In this document: one piece after another, positions 12,273 through 20,154 of the stretch
How the letters are laid out: every line of letters starts with the position of its first letter
Position numbering within the stretch: position 1 is the stretch's first letter
Assembly (NCBI RefSeq): GCF_021789315.1
Contig: NZ_CP084561.1
Span: forward strand, 1 to 64,000
Length of the DNA stretch: 64,000 nt
Direction of reading: 5' to 3'
DNA from: Arthrobacter sp. FW305-BF8
GTDB taxonomy: Bacteria; Actinomycetota; Actinomycetes; Actinomycetales; Micrococcaceae
Notes under the pieces: model-generated
The model's database searches: none
The model's input: the letters and a program-made list of their open reading frames with translations, nothing else
What the model was told of the DNA's origin: nothing
Position numbers and translations under genes: made by a program

Positions 12273-12328
12273 GGTTTCGACGGGCTCAACCAGCGGGGCC
12301 GGTTTCGACAGGCTCAACCAGCGGGCGC
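12273..12328. repeat. Two tandem copies of a 28-bp GGTTTCGAC-type repeat
   Basis: The units 12273-12300 and 12301-12328 are directly adjacent and nearly identical. Both contain GGTTTCGAC(G/A)GGCTCAACC followed by AGCGGG. The element lies in the gap between the tRNA-Ala terminator and the DMT transporter. It resembles an interspersed intergenic repeat that I recall from many actinobacterial genomes. Confidence 0.8.
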
Positions 12329-12342
12329 ACTACTGTGGAAGC

Positions 12343-13269
12343 GTGAATCTCTTCCTTGCAGCCTTGGGTGTCCTGGGCGTGGCCTCGTCAGGACCGCTCA
12401 TTGCCGCAACACTCGGTGCCACCACAGTCACGGCCCTCGCCATCGCCTTCTGGCGCAACGCCATCGCGGCAGCCGTCATGGCCACCCCTACGCTGGTCCG
12501 GGAACCGCGCCAGTTTGGCCGCATCGGGCGCTATGAGTTGCGCTGGTCGCTCGTCGCGGCGGTGGCCCTGGCCCTCCACTTCGCCTGCTTCATCACGTCC
12601 CTGCAGCTGACCTCCGTGGCCGCCGCTACCGCCCTGGTTTGCCTGCAGTCCGCCTGGATCGCCATCATTCAGCTCTTCCGCGGCGTGCGGCACCGCTGGC
12701 AGGTCCTGGTGGGCCTGGGCATTGCCTTCGGCGGCGTCGTGGCCATCACCGGTTTCGACATGGGAACCTCCCCGGACGCCTTGCTGGGCGATCTCCTGGC
12801 CATGGCCGGCGGGCTCCTCGCGGGAATCTACACGCTGGCCGGAGGCCGGGCCCGCCAGAGCATGACGACCGGAACGTACACGGCCCTCTGCTACGGCATG
12901 TGTGCTGCTCTGGTCGCGGTGCTGGCGATCTTCACCAACCAGCCCCTGTCCGGGTTCGACGCCGGCGGCTGGCTCGGGATTCTGGCCATCACCGTGTGCG
13001 CCCAGCTCGTGGGACATACGGCATTCAACCACCTGCTGGCCACCATGAGCCCTCTGCTGGTGTCCATGATCATCCTGCTGGAAATACCGGGAGCGGCCCT
13101 GCTGGCTGCCGCGTTCCTGAACGAAACGCTGCCGGCGGGCACCTACGCCGGGCTGGCGCTCATTCTCGTGGGCCTCGCCGTCGTGGTGGCCGGACAAAGG
13201 AATGCTGGCAAGGCCGGGCGGAGCAAGCCGCCGGAGGAACGCCCGCTGGCGGAGCTGGGGGCTGACTGA
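12343..13269 (+). CDS. EamA/DMT-family transporter
   Basis: This 308-residue polytopic membrane protein has about ten hydrophobic helices in two related halves, the layout of drug/metabolite (EamA) exporters. The substrate cannot be deduced. The frame is open from 12271, but that upstream part is only a translation of the tandem repeat. GTG 12343 begins VNLFLAALGVLGVASSG, a proper first helix, so it is the better start although its ribosome site is weak. The C-terminus is a short cytoplasmic tail rich in Arg, Lys and Glu. Confidence 0.85.
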   Translation: MNLFLAALGVLGVASSGPLIAATLGATTVTALAIAFWRNAIAAAVMATPTLVREPRQFGRIGRYELRWSLVAAVALALHFACFITSLQLTSVAAATALVCLQSAWIAIIQLFRGVRHRWQVLVGLGIAFGGVVAITGFDMGTSPDALLGDLLAMAGGLLAGIYTLAGGRARQSMTTGTYTALCYGMCAALVAVLAIFTNQPLSGFDAGGWLGILAITVCAQLVGHTAFNHLLATMSPLLVSMIILLEIPGAALLAAAFLNETLPAGTYAGLALILVGLAVVVAGQRNAGKAGRSKPPEERPLAELGAD

Positions 13270-13291
13270 CGACGCCCGGCCCCCGCCGGCG

Positions 13292-14161
13292 TTACTGACC
13301 GCCGCGGCGGATTGGCTGGCTGGCGTTGACGGTGTGGATGGCGCGCAGGAGCTTGGCGGGGAAATACACGGAGAAGAACACCACCATGGGCGCCTTGAGG
13401 GCCATCTTCTTCACGTTGTGGGCCTTGTAGGTGCGGTCGAAGCGCGTCACGTAATAGCGGTAGTCCCGGGGTGAGTCCTCGAGCCGGCGGGCCGACATCC
13501 CGGAGACCATCTGTGGCCAGTACTGGACCTTGAGGTCGTGGTCAGCGAGATGCAGGGACAGGTCGATGTCCTCGTGCATCTCGTCCTTTTCGTCCCGGCA
13601 GCATTCGCTGCGGATTGTTTCCCAGGCGGACCGGCGGAGTGCCATGTTGGATCCGAACAGGAAGTGGTACTGGTGCTTGGCCAGCTTCAGCATCAGCTGG
13701 CGCATCTTGTCATCCGCTTTGAGGCCGAAACGCCGCATCGGCATGTCGTAGTAGACGACGGGGCCGGTGGCAGCTGAGGTGGAAAGGTCCTCGAAGGCCT
13801 TCTGTACCTGCTCCACCCAGTCCGGTTCCACCACTGAATCGGCGTCGATCCGGCCCAGGATGTCCCCGGTGGCGTGGTCGAGGCCAAAGTTGCGGGTGGG
13901 AATGAGTCCTTGCTCCCGATCCTGGCGGAGGAGGATGATGGGGCTTTCCGGATACTCCTGCTGCATTTGCGTGACGATCGACGCTGTGCGGTCCTTGGAC
14001 ATGTTGTCCACCACGATGATCTCGTGCGCCGGAACCGACTGGTACACCGCCGCGATGAGGCACTGCCGGATGACACCTTCCTCGTTGTAGGCCGGGATAA
14101 CAATGGATACGCGCGGCTCAGTGTCAGTCAAGGCATCCTCTGCGGATCTATCGGGTGACAT
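13292..14161 (-). CDS. Glycosyltransferase family 2
   Basis: This is a GT-A fold glycosyltransferase. It begins VSIVIPAYNEEGVIRQCL, has the nucleotide-sugar segment IIVVDNMSKDRT and the metal-binding GRIDADS motif, and a later EDIDLS acid motif. A hydrophobic segment (KKMALKAPMVVFFSVYF) near the C-terminus may associate with the membrane. The product is about 289 residues from ATG 14161. ATG 14191 is an equally possible start, and the frame remains open to 14323. Donor and acceptor are unknown, and no polysaccharide locus surrounds it. Confidence 0.82.
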   Translation of the reverse strand: MSPDRSAEDALTDTEPRVSIVIPAYNEEGVIRQCLIAAVYQSVPAHEIIVVDNMSKDRTASIVTQMQQEYPESPIILLRQDREQGLIPTRNFGLDHATGDILGRIDADSVVEPDWVEQVQKAFEDLSTSAATGPVVYYDMPMRRFGLKADDKMRQLMLKLAKHQYHFLFGSNMALRRSAWETIRSECCRDEKDEMHEDIDLSLHLADHDLKVQYWPQMVSGMSARRLEDSPRDYRYYVTRFDRTYKAHNVKKMALKAPMVVFFSVYFPAKLLRAIHTVNASQPIRRGGQ

Positions 14162-14246
14162 CACCTCAAACTTAGCACCGATGCTTTCCATTCCGGCGGC
14201 ACCGTGCCTGTCAGGCGGAGCGGTGCGGATACGCCCGCGCAGACGA

Positions 14247-14280
14247 CAGGAGGGGCCCCGCGGCTGCGGAACCCCTCCTG
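14247..14280 (-). terminator. Hairpin downstream of the repeat membrane protein
   Basis: CAGGAGGGG (14247-14255) pairs with CCCCTCCTG (14272-14280), just beyond the stop at 14304 on the minus strand. There is no strong T tract, so it may be a weak or rho-assisted terminator. Confidence 0.45.
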
Positions 14281-14303
14281 TTAATGCCCTTGCGGGCAAG
14301 TGG

Positions 14304-15296
14304 CTAAGACTTCTTGTCTGCACCGTTCTCGATGTCGGATGCGATGTTCTTCACCGCGGTCTTGGCATCAGTGGCAACTTCACCGGCGTCGGAGTCAGCG
14401 TCCTCGGCAACGTGCTTCGCCTTGTCAGCAGAAGTGTCGGCTTCGTCCTCGGCGGCCAGTGCAAAGGCAGCATCGAGCGGTGTATCGGCGGCCGCGGAGG
14501 CAGAGCTGCCAGCCGGGGTAGCCGGAACCGGCGCCGGCGTCTCGGCAGCCGATCCAACACCGGTGGCTGACGCCGCGGGGGTGGTGACCTCCGAGGCTGA
14601 CGGTGCAGGCGTCACGGGTGCGGGGGTCTTCCAGGGGTCCTCGACCGGCTTGGAAGCCTTCCACGCCGCAACCCCGGCTGCCACGGCAGCGGCTATTACA
14701 CCGACAATCAGGAGGCCGCGCTTCTTCGGCTTCTCCGGCTCCACCACCAGCGCCTTGCCGGTCACCGCCCGGCCGGCCTCGGACGCGGCCGACTTCAGGT
14801 GCCCGCCAGCCAGATTCGCCTGTTCCTGGATGGTGTGGATGATGCCGACGTCGCCGAGTCGCTGGGCCACAGCGTCGATCCGTGCCGGCGTGCCCTCAAG
14901 GGTCCGGTGGACGGCCTCGGATGCGGTTCCGATCTGGTCGGAGAATCGGGGAAGGTATTCCACCACCACGCGGTCGCGGGCCTGGGTGATGACGGGCGTT
15001 GCCCGGTCCAGGGCCTCGTGCATGCGCGGTGTGGCACCCTCCACGACGTCGTGGATCTTGGGTGCAAGCTGTGCCAGGCCGTCCTGAATGCGGGGCGTCA
15101 CGGTTGCAACTCCGCCGGCAAGGTTATGGGCCGCCACCTTGAGCCCCTCCTGGATTTTGGGGGAAGCGGTATCAATGCCTTGCTGCAGGCGGGGAACTGC
15201 CCAGTCCACTGCTGCTTCCACGCGGTCTTTTGCGTTCTCGACTGCAGAACTGACCGACAACTCCAGTTCGCGGGCAATACGATCCGATTTCTTCAC
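14304..15296 (-). CDS. Single-pass membrane protein with 11-residue proline-punctuated repeats
   Basis: I do not recognise this 330-residue protein. Residues 1-190 are amphipathic helical. Prolines at 35, 46, 68, 79, 90 and 101 fall on an exact 11-residue period, each followed by a basic residue and Ile/Leu/Met or similar (PRLQ, PKIQ, PRIQ, PKIH, PRMH, PVIT). A membrane helix at about 194-212 (GLLIVGVIAAAVAAGVAAW) follows a basic KPKKR. The rest (about 215-330) is an Ala/Pro/Ser/Thr then Asp/Glu-rich low-complexity tail. No signal peptide is visible, so the repeat region is probably cytoplasmic. Such 11-mer amphipathic repeats are known from lipid- or granule-binding proteins. The function is unknown. 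Confidence 0.75.
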   Translation of the reverse strand: MKKSDRIARELELSVSSAVENAKDRVEAAVDWAVPRLQQGIDTASPKIQEGLKVAAHNLAGGVATVTPRIQDGLAQLAPKIHDVVEGATPRMHEALDRATPVITQARDRVVVEYLPRFSDQIGTASEAVHRTLEGTPARIDAVAQRLGDVGIIHTIQEQANLAGGHLKSAASEAGRAVTGKALVVEPEKPKKRGLLIVGVIAAAVAAGVAAWKASKPVEDPWKTPAPVTPAPSASEVTTPAASATGVGSAAETPAPVPATPAGSSASAAADTPLDAAFALAAEDEADTSADKAKHVAEDADSDAGEVATDAKTAVKNIASDIENGADKKS

Positions 15297-15452
15297 AACT
15301 ACCTCCCGATTAATGTGACGGTTCTGTTGTTAGCCTACGTGCACGAATAGCCGGGCTGCTATCGTTCCGGCGGATTCACGGTGGATTTCACCCAGCGCGG
15401 AACTGTCTTTTCCGCCCGCGTCCGCGTTGACCCGCCGTGAAAGAATGGCCCT

Positions 15453-15998
15453 ATGACTGCCTCAGCAACTGCAAAAGCAACCATCCACACCAGCCTCGGC
15501 GACATCGTCGTGAACCTCTTCGGCAACCATGCGCCCAAGACTGTTAAGAACTTCGTCGGACTGGCCACCGGCGAACAGGCCTGGACCCACCCGGAGACCG
15601 GCGAGGACAAGACCGGCACGCCGCTCTACGACGGCACCATCTTCCACCGCATCATCAAGGACTTTATGATCCAGGCCGGCGACCCCCTGGGCCGCGGCAC
15701 CGGCGGACCGGGCTACCGTTTCGACGACGAGATCCACCCCGAGCTGAGCTTCAGCGCACCCTACAAGCTGGCCATGGCCAACGCCGGCATCCAGATGGGC
15801 AAGGGAACCAACGGTTCACAGTTCTTCATCACCACCATCCCCACCGACTGGCTGCAGGGCAAGCACAGCATCTTCGGCGAAGTTGCCGATGAGGAATCCA
15901 AGAAGGTTGTGGACGCCATTGAAGGTGTCCGCACAGGCATGGGCGACCGCCCGGTTGAAGATGTGACCATCAACAGCATCGATATCGAGCAGCTCTAG
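15453..15998 (+). CDS. Cyclophilin-type peptidyl-prolyl cis-trans isomerase
   Basis: This enzyme catalyses proline isomerisation during protein folding, probably in the cytoplasm since no signal peptide is present. The 181-residue protein has the cyclophilin signatures: FHRIIKDFMIQAGD with the catalytic Arg, the GTNGSQFFIT segment and the HSIFGEV segment. It is of the short PpiA/PpiB type. The rhomboid gene follows after four bases and is probably co-transcribed. Confidence 0.95.
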   Translation: MTASATAKATIHTSLGDIVVNLFGNHAPKTVKNFVGLATGEQAWTHPETGEDKTGTPLYDGTIFHRIIKDFMIQAGDPLGRGTGGPGYRFDDEIHPELSFSAPYKLAMANAGIQMGKGTNGSQFFITTIPTDWLQGKHSIFGEVADEESKKVVDAIEGVRTGMGDRPVEDVTINSIDIEQL

Positions 15999-16002
15999 CC
16001 CC

Positions 16003-16884
16003 ATGAGCTACGGAACTCCGGCGGCGGAGCCGTCAGCGCAGGCACCGGTGTGCCCCCGGCACCCGGACCGGCCCTCGTATGTCAGCTGCCAGCGTTGCGG
16101 GCGGCCGGCATGCCCCGAGTGCCAGCGCGCGGCCGCCGTCGGGTTCCAATGCGTTGACTGCGTCAACGAAGCAAGGCGTACGACGCCGACAGCCCGGACC
16201 GTCTACGGCGGCGCCGTTGCCTCCGGCAAGCCTGTAGTAACGTTCGCGATCATCGCGGCGTGTGCACTCCTGTTTGTTCTGCAGTGGGTGCTTCCCGGGA
16301 ATGCGGTGTTCCGGACGCTCGCTTACGCGTCGGTTTACGCAACGCCCGAGTACGGGGTGTTCCAGCCATGGCGCATGCTTACCTCCGCCTTTCTGCACTC
16401 CCAGGGCTTCCTGCTGCACATTGTCCTGAACATGTACACGCTGTGGATTTTCGGCCAGGCGCTGGAACCGCTGCTGGGACGGATCCGTTTCCTTGCTGTC
16501 TATTTGCTGTCCGCCATCGGCGGGTCGGTGGGATACCTGCTTATGACCCCAATCCTGCCCGAGGGCGGTCCCGTCGGCCTGGTTGGGGCTTCCGGTGCGA
16601 TCTTTGGACTGTTTGGCGCCATGCTCGTGGTGCAGCGGCACCGCGGCGGTGAGACGAGACAGCTCTGGGTACTCATCGCCATCAACGGCGTCATCGGCTT
16701 CATGGTGCCGCAGATCGCTTGGCAGGCCCACCTCGGCGGCTTTATCACCGGCGCCCTGTGCGCAGCCGTCATTGCCTATGCCCCGCGCGGCCCGCGGCGC
16801 AACATTCTGCAGGCCGGAGGGCTTGCGCTCGTTCTGGCCCTGCTGGTCGTGGTTTCCTGGTACCGCGTGCTCGTGGTGTCCTGA
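16003..16884 (+). CDS. Rhomboid-family intramembrane serine protease with N-terminal zinc-finger
   Basis: Rhomboids cleave membrane helices of substrate proteins. The 293-residue protein has a Cys/His-rich N-terminus (CPRH at 17-20, CQRC at 29-32, CPEC at 37-40, CVDC at 50-53) resembling a B-box-type zinc finger. About six membrane helices follow. The catalytic serine is Ser197 in GASGAIFG and the partner histidine is His243 in WQAHLGG. The HSQGFLLHIVLNMYTLW segment is the usual second conserved block. The substrate is unknown. Confidence 0.93.
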   Translation: MSYGTPAAEPSAQAPVCPRHPDRPSYVSCQRCGRPACPECQRAAAVGFQCVDCVNEARRTTPTARTVYGGAVASGKPVVTFAIIAACALLFVLQWVLPGNAVFRTLAYASVYATPEYGVFQPWRMLTSAFLHSQGFLLHIVLNMYTLWIFGQALEPLLGRIRFLAVYLLSAIGGSVGYLLMTPILPEGGPVGLVGASGAIFGLFGAMLVVQRHRGGETRQLWVLIAINGVIGFMVPQIAWQAHLGGFITGALCAAVIAYAPRGPRRNILQAGGLALVLALLVVVSWYRVLVVS

Positions 16885-17473
16885 CAGCTTCTGAGGGCCT
16901 CCTCGTAGTGCCGCTCCCCCTAATGCCCCTGCTTTCCGAAGCGGGGGCATTTTTGTGTCCACGGGCCGCGGTTAGGACGTTCGGCGCCCGCCAGTTTTCC
17001 ACAGCGGTTATCCACATTGTTAATAACTTACACAGTTGTAAGTCGCGGGCCAGCCCCCGGCATGGCGGGCGGCGGGGCCACTTCCGGCCGTTTTGCACGC
17101 TTCCGTCCACACCTGTGGATAACTTTGGTCCCCGCCCTTGTGGTTAAGTGGACAACTTTGCCCAAATCTGACCGGAGCGCGGTGCCCTGGGCATAACCAG
17201 GCATGTGGGCGCGGGTGAAGGGGATAATCAGGCGGCCTTTCAACAGGGTTATTCACATTGTTAATAACCCACGCAGGTCTCACGTAAGGGTTGGCGAGCT
17301 TCCCAACGCCCAGATTCTGGCGTTTCCGCCTCCGCTACCCACAAGTTTTCCCCACCTGTGGATAACTTGTGGGTAGCCGCCTGTTGCTAAGTGGATAACC
17401 GGCCGCTGCGCAGCGGCCCCGTGTAGTCTCTGACTCACAGGCAGCCGATGAACCCCGTCCAAGGAGCAATGAC
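16885..17473. other. 589-bp intergenic region with a DnaA-box cluster
   Basis: After a terminator (16922-16954) this region holds three perfect TTATCCACA boxes: 17008-17016 (+), 17114-17122 (-) and 17357-17365 (-). One-mismatch boxes lie at 16995-17003, 17147-17155, 17249-17257 and 17390-17398. The segments 17008-17028 and 17249-17269 are near-identical 21-mers, each joining a box to TGTTAATAAC. A palindrome CTTACA-CAGT-TGTAAG lies at 17027-17042. The box density equals that of oriC, about 15 kb away. No gene is visible. Confidence 0.8.
16922..16954 (+). terminator. Rho-independent terminator after the rhomboid gene
   Basis: A 13-bp stem (AATGCCCCTGCTT with AAGCGGGGGCATT, one G-U pair) with a TCCG tetraloop is followed by a short T run. 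Confidence 0.88.
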
Positions 17474-17941
17474 TTGACTACCCACAGCCACATCTTCCTG
17501 GACAAGCACCACCCCGCCGCGTGGCGGGCGTTGAATGGGCTCGGGCTGAAGGCCAAGGAAGCGGTACTCGAAGCCGGCCTGGACGAACATCTCATCGAAC
17601 TGCTCAATGTCCGGATATCGCAGGTCAACGGCTGCGCGTATTGCCTCGACATGCACGTCGCCGATGCCGTCAAGGGCGGTGAATCCACACAGCGCCTGGC
17701 GGTCTTGCCAGCCTGGCGGGACACCGCGGTGTTTGAGGCCCACGAGCGGGCGGCGCTGGCCTTGGCCGAGAGCATCACGGTTCTCCCGGATGCCCGCACG
17801 CGCGAGCTGGAGGACGCCTACGCGCGGGAGCACCTCACCGACGAGCAATACTCGGCCGTGAGCTGGCTGGCCATCGCGATGAACGCCTTCAACCGCGTGT
17901 CCATCACCAGCCAGCATCCCGTCCGGCCTCAAAAGGGCTGA
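17474..17941 (+). CDS. AhpD-like carboxymuconolactone decarboxylase family protein
   Basis: This 155-residue alkylhydroperoxidase/CMD-fold protein has the redox motif NGCAYCLDMH (Cys54, Cys57, His61), the AhpD-type CxxC-x3-H arrangement. Such proteins reduce peroxides or act as antioxidant partners; the exact substrate is unknown. The start is TTG 17474, supported by AAGGAG at 17461-17466. The nearby ATG at 17469 is out of frame and stops at once. The gene sits between two DnaA-box groups, which could place its transcription under DnaA influence. Confidence 0.88.
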   Translation: MTTHSHIFLDKHHPAAWRALNGLGLKAKEAVLEAGLDEHLIELLNVRISQVNGCAYCLDMHVADAVKGGESTQRLAVLPAWRDTAVFEAHERAALALAESITVLPDARTRELEDAYAREHLTDEQYSAVSWLAIAMNAFNRVSITSQHPVRPQKG

Positions 17942-18149
17942 GCGCCGGGGTTTTCCACAGTCGTTTCCACAACTGTTAATAACTTGGAAAATGCAAGTTT
18001 GGCTTTCCGGGCGCGGCCAGCCGGGCATGCAGGGCCGTTTCCGGGGGCCGCAGTCGGAGAAGTTATCAACACTGTGGATATCTTTACCAACATGTGTGGA
18101 CCGGTGGGGGCAGGGACTGGCTGGCCCGGAGTGTGGCGCCAGGCAGCGG
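17942..18149. other. Second half of the DnaA-box cluster
   Basis: This short gap holds TTTTCCACA (17951-17959), GTTTCCACA (17963-17971) and GTTAATAAC (17974-17982). TTATCAACA (18063-18071) and TGTGGATAT (18073-18081) follow. The order TTTCCACA, TTTCCACA, GTTAATAAC repeats the module seen at 16995-17026 and in oriC at 1635-1664. Confidence 0.65.
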
Positions 18150-18746
18150 TCAGGCCCAGACCCCTGATGTTCCCCTGCGGTGGCTGTCCACCAGGTGCGT
18201 GTCCACCATGCCGATGGCTTCCATCAGGGCGAACATGGTGGTTGGCCCCACGAAGGCGAAGCCCTTCTTCCGCAGCGCCTTGGAGAGGGCGATGGATTCG
18301 GGGGACGTGGTGGGCACATCGGCATAGGTGGCGGGGGCAGGGGTCGAGGTCGGCTGGAACCCCCAGACAAAGTCAACGAGGCCGCCCTCGTCCCGCAACG
18401 CTATGGTTGCCCGGGCATTGGTGATGGCGGCACGGATCTTGAGGCGGTTTCGCACGATGCCGGGGTCCTGAAGGAGGCGCTCGACGTCGGCCTCGGTAAA
18501 AGCGGCCACGGTTTCCGGATGGAAGTCGTAGAAGGCCGCACGGAAGGCGGGGCGTTTGCGCAGGATGGTGGCCCAGGACAGGCCCGCCTGGAAAGCTTCG
18601 AGGCTGATGCGCTCGTAGAGGCCCTGCTCGTCCCGGACGGGCAGGCCCCACTCGGTGTCGTAATACTCGCGCAGAAGGGGATCCGTGGAAGCCCACGGCG
18701 GACGTGCCAGGCCATCCTCGCCGATGATGATGCCTTCCGCGGTCAT
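18150..18746 (-). CDS. tag: DNA-3-methyladenine glycosylase I
   Basis: Tag excises 3-methyladenine from alkylated DNA as the first step of base excision repair. The 198-residue product aligns along its length with E. coli Tag, through DPLLREYYDTEWGLPV, LEAFQAGLSWATILRKR, FVWGFQP, LSKALRKKGFAFVGPTT and the GMVDTHLVD region. Three of the four zinc ligands known from E. coli Tag (Cys4, His17, Cys179) are absent, being Pro, Tyr and Ser/His here, and only the His175 equivalent remains. It ends divergent from the AhpD-side cluster and its start lies close to crgA on the same strand. Confidence 0.9.
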   Translation of the reverse strand: MTAEGIIIGEDGLARPPWASTDPLLREYYDTEWGLPVRDEQGLYERISLEAFQAGLSWATILRKRPAFRAAFYDFHPETVAAFTEADVERLLQDPGIVRNRLKIRAAITNARATIALRDEGGLVDFVWGFQPTSTPAPATYADVPTTSPESIALSKALRKKGFAFVGPTTMFALMEAIGMVDTHLVDSHRRGTSGVWA

Positions 18747-18756
18747 GGGCGTCGGT

Positions 18757-19008
18757 TCAGGAGCGCCAGCGGGTGGTCATCAGGAAGCCGACGATCGCGA
18801 TGCCGAACCCGGCCAGGATGTTCCAGGACTCCCATGCCTGCACAGGCAGCTGGCCTTCGCTGATGTAGAAGGTGATGATCCAGAGCAGCCCGATGATCAT
18901 CAGGCCGAACATGACCGGCTTGAACCAGACGGGGTTCGGCTTGTAGGCCTCGGTGGAAACGGGCTCGGCCGGGCGGGCAGTCTTCTTACGTGGCTTTGAC
19001 TCGGGCAC
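18757..19008 (-). CDS. crgA: Cell division protein CrgA
   Basis: CrgA is a small actinobacterial membrane protein that interacts with FtsZ/FtsI and coordinates septation. The 83-residue product has a basic cytoplasmic N-terminus, the signature NPVWFKPVMFG, and two membrane helices (about 30-50 and 63-80). Its position beside the sortase-trpG-pknB block matches the conserved actinobacterial order. It is probably co-transcribed with tag, ten bases downstream. Confidence 0.95.
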   Translation of the reverse strand: MPESKPRKKTARPAEPVSTEAYKPNPVWFKPVMFGLMIIGLLWIITFYISEGQLPVQAWESWNILAGFGIAIVGFLMTTRWRS

Positions 19009-19180
19009 ATGTCCTCCTTGGCGGCTGAAACAAGAGGAGGGACCGGGGCTTGATATCCTGCTGGAAGGGGATTACCGGCGGTCTGCACACTCTTGGTCAG
19101 GTCTGAAGTCTTACTAGCAGCCAATTCTAGCTGTAGTTCAGCCCGCGCCGGTGCCCCGCAACCGCCTTGAAGGAGATCGC

Positions 19181-19981
19181 GTGGTAGTGCAGGAGAAGGT
19201 GACGGCAACCGCCAAGCCGGCAACCGGCGTCGTAATCCTGCGGAAGGCCGTCCAGATCTTCGGCGAGCTGCTCATCACCGCCGGCATCGTGCTGCTCCTG
19301 TTTGTCGCGTGGCAGCTCTGGTGGACCAACGTAGAGTCCGATGCGAAGCAAACCGCCGCCGTCAAGGACTTTGCCAGGGACCTGGGTGGTCCGGTGGCGC
19401 CCGCGCCCACACCGGCTGCCACGGGCGGCGCGGCCGCCTCCGGGCCGAAGGACTATGGAGCGCCGGTGGTGGGAGAAGCCCCCGGGCACGGCGGAACCAT
19501 CGGGATCATGTACATTCCCCGGTTTGGGGAGAACTACACCCGGCCCATTGTCGAGGGCACCAGCGGCGACGTCCTGGACACCCTGGGCCTCGGCCACTAC
19601 GGCAACACGTCCATGCCCGGCGCCCTAGGTAACTTCGCCGTGGCAGGCCACCGGCAGACGCACGGCGCCGTGCTGGACAATATCCACACGCTGGTTCCCG
19701 GGGACAAGATTTATGTCCAGACGCGGGACGGTTACTACGTCTATGTGTTCCGCAACAACCGCATTGTTCTGCCGAGCGAAGCCGATGTCCTCCTCCCGGT
19801 GCCCAACCAGCCCGGGGTGCGTCCCACCGAAAGGCTTCTCACCATGACCAGCTGCAATCCCCGCTTCGGCTCCGAGGAACGGATCATCGCTTATTCGGTG
19901 CTGGACCGCTGGCAGCCGGCGTCGGCGGGGCCGCCCGCGGAGATCACAGCCCAGGTGGCACGCGCACGGGGGGAAGGCTAG
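19181..19981 (+). CDS. Class E sortase
   Basis: Sortases join sorting-signal proteins to the cell wall by transpeptidation. The 266-residue protein has an N-terminal membrane anchor (about 27-48), an Ala/Pro linker, and the sortase domain with catalytic His157 (VAGHRQTHGA), Cys225 (TMTSCNPRFG) and Arg234. The motif differs from the commoner class E TLTTCHP. Start GTG 19181 has AAGGAG at 19170-19175; the frame is open to an upstream GTG at 19151. No LPxTG or LAxTG substrate gene lies in this neighbourhood. Confidence 0.9.
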   Translation: MVVQEKVTATAKPATGVVILRKAVQIFGELLITAGIVLLLFVAWQLWWTNVESDAKQTAAVKDFARDLGGPVAPAPTPAATGGAAASGPKDYGAPVVGEAPGHGGTIGIMYIPRFGENYTRPIVEGTSGDVLDTLGLGHYGNTSMPGALGNFAVAGHRQTHGAVLDNIHTLVPGDKIYVQTRDGYYVYVFRNNRIVLPSEADVLLPVPNQPGVRPTERLLTMTSCNPRFGSEERIIAYSVLDRWQPASAGPPAEITAQVARARGEG

Positions 19982-19983
19982 GC

Positions 19984-20154
19984 ATGTACGGCTGGATATT
20001 CCGTCACCTTCCGGGCCCGCTCTGGGTCCGCGTCCTCACGTCGCTGCTGCTGGCCGCCGGCGCCTTGTTCCTGATGGTGGAGTTCCTTTTCCCCTGGATG
20101 TCCCAGTTCACCCAATTCACCGACTCAACGATTGGTACGCCAAGAAACCCATGA
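19984..20154 (+). CDS. Small membrane protein between sortase and trpG
   Basis: This is a 56-residue protein with one or two hydrophobic stretches (VRVLTSLLLAAGALFLMVEFLFPW). It begins two bases after the sortase stop, and its TGA overlaps the trpG ATG (ATGA). The tight coupling on both sides makes it a real gene. A small membrane protein at this place is a recurring feature of actinobacterial crgA-trpG loci. Its function is unknown. Confidence 0.8.
   Translation: MYGWIFRHLPGPLWVRVLTSLLLAAGALFLMVEFLFPWMSQFTQFTDSTIGTPRNP

Noticed and set aside
12271..12342. N-terminal extension of the DMT transporter
   Set aside because: It is only a translation of the tandem intergenic repeat. The first membrane helix begins right after GTG 12343.
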